From the NCBI GenBank assembly GCA_003224145.1, contig QHYN01000218.1:1-59932 (forward strand): DNA of 59,932 bases. The letters are read 5' to 3'. This DNA comes from Acidobacteriota bacterium (GTDB lineage: Bacteria; Acidobacteriota; Terriglobia; Acidiferrales; UBA7541). The notes under the pieces were generated by a model. That model searched no databases, was not told the DNA's origin, and saw nothing but the letters and a program-made list of their open reading frames with translations. Below are positions 59,844 to 59,932 of the stretch, in pieces. A program made the translations under genes and the position numbers. The stretch's first letter is position 1; each line of letters opens with the position of its first letter.

Positions 59844-59932
59844 CTATGTAACGGTCAACGCCACCGTAACCGTCTTGGTCACACCACCGGACGTCCCGGT
59901 TATCGTTAGATTGGTCGTGCCTTTCTTAGTCC
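59844..59932 (-). CDS. 3' end of an Ig-like/beta-sandwich repeat protein (cut by window edge)
   Basis: On the minus strand the last 28 codons read TKKGTTNLTITGTSGGVTKT followed by VTVALTVT and a TAG stop (59844-59846). This Thr/Gly-rich beta pattern is typical of the terminal strand of secreted Ig-like repeat proteins common in Acidobacteriota. The strong terminator at 59785-59817 follows. Confidence 0.6.
   Translation of the reverse strand, partial: TKKGTTNLTITGTSGGVTKTVTVALTVT

Overview
The window looks like chromosomal DNA of a member of the Acidobacteriota, probably class Terriglobia. The clues are a 1226-residue Oar-like TonB-dependent receptor with an N-terminal carboxypeptidase-regulatory-like domain, a GWxTD protein, a FecR/DUF6600-type protein, GC-rich codon use, and repetitive non-coding stretches of a kind I associate with that phylum. 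The phylum call is inference from gene content; there is no rRNA in the window and I found no tRNA.

Layout. 0-6 kb: 3' end of an acyl-CoA dehydrogenase, a PAS-PAS-GGDEF diguanylate cyclase, an outer-membrane-type protein followed by a decayed cytochrome c, an S1/P1 nuclease and an AI-2E family permease. 6-10 kb: glmM, then an ECF sigma factor overlapping a membrane anti-sigma-like DUF4349 protein, then about 1 kb of non-coding DNA with tandem terminators and a cluster of hairpins. 10.4-16.5 kb: a MarR/VOC divergon around a perfect palindrome, serS, a YHS-like metal-binding membrane protein, glutamate dehydrogenase, thiD and a CREST/ceramidase-like membrane enzyme. 16.5-24 kb: pyrimidine genes, with pyrR-pyrB-pyrC on the minus strand and pyrD and pyrF on the plus strand, interleaved with a PafA-like phosphatase, a membrane protein and an RlpA protein. 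24-28 kb: selB, tatA, a secreted protein made of two 86-residue repeats, and an 0.8 kb gene-free stretch with a long inverted repeat and a minus-strand promoter-terminator pair.

28-37 kb: two MacB-type ABC permeases with no ATPase beside them, maf, a membrane protein with a RanBP2-type zinc finger, a methylmalonyl-CoA mutase-type large subunit, small conserved proteins, an AmmeMemoRadiSam B protein, and a FecR-domain protein divergent from the TonB receptor. 41-49 kb: an aminotransferase, an amidohydrolase with a cupin, a beta-barrel protein converging on a three-gene envelope operon (small membrane protein, secreted C39 peptidase, TPR-Omp85-like barrel), a PCYCGC-like Cys-rich protein and an EcsC-family protein. 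50-60 kb: GWxTD protein, carboxypeptidase-regulatory/TonB-like barrel, a PDZ-multi-TM-GAF-PAS histidine kinase overlapping an NtrC-type regulator, a nucleotidyltransferase preceded by nested ACTAGT palindromes, and the 3' end of a minus-strand Ig-like repeat protein.

Most promising for follow-up: the C39/TPR-Omp85 operon, the two structured gene-free regions (10.0-10.3 kb and 27.4-27.95 kb), the ACTAGT palindrome array, and the cytochrome c gene that has lost its frame twice and also its Met ligand. Several genes without a Shine-Dalgarno sequence (serS, pyrR, the gene at 49788) have a -10 box about 10 nt from the start codon, which suggests leaderless transcripts. I saw no CRISPR array, prophage or transposase.
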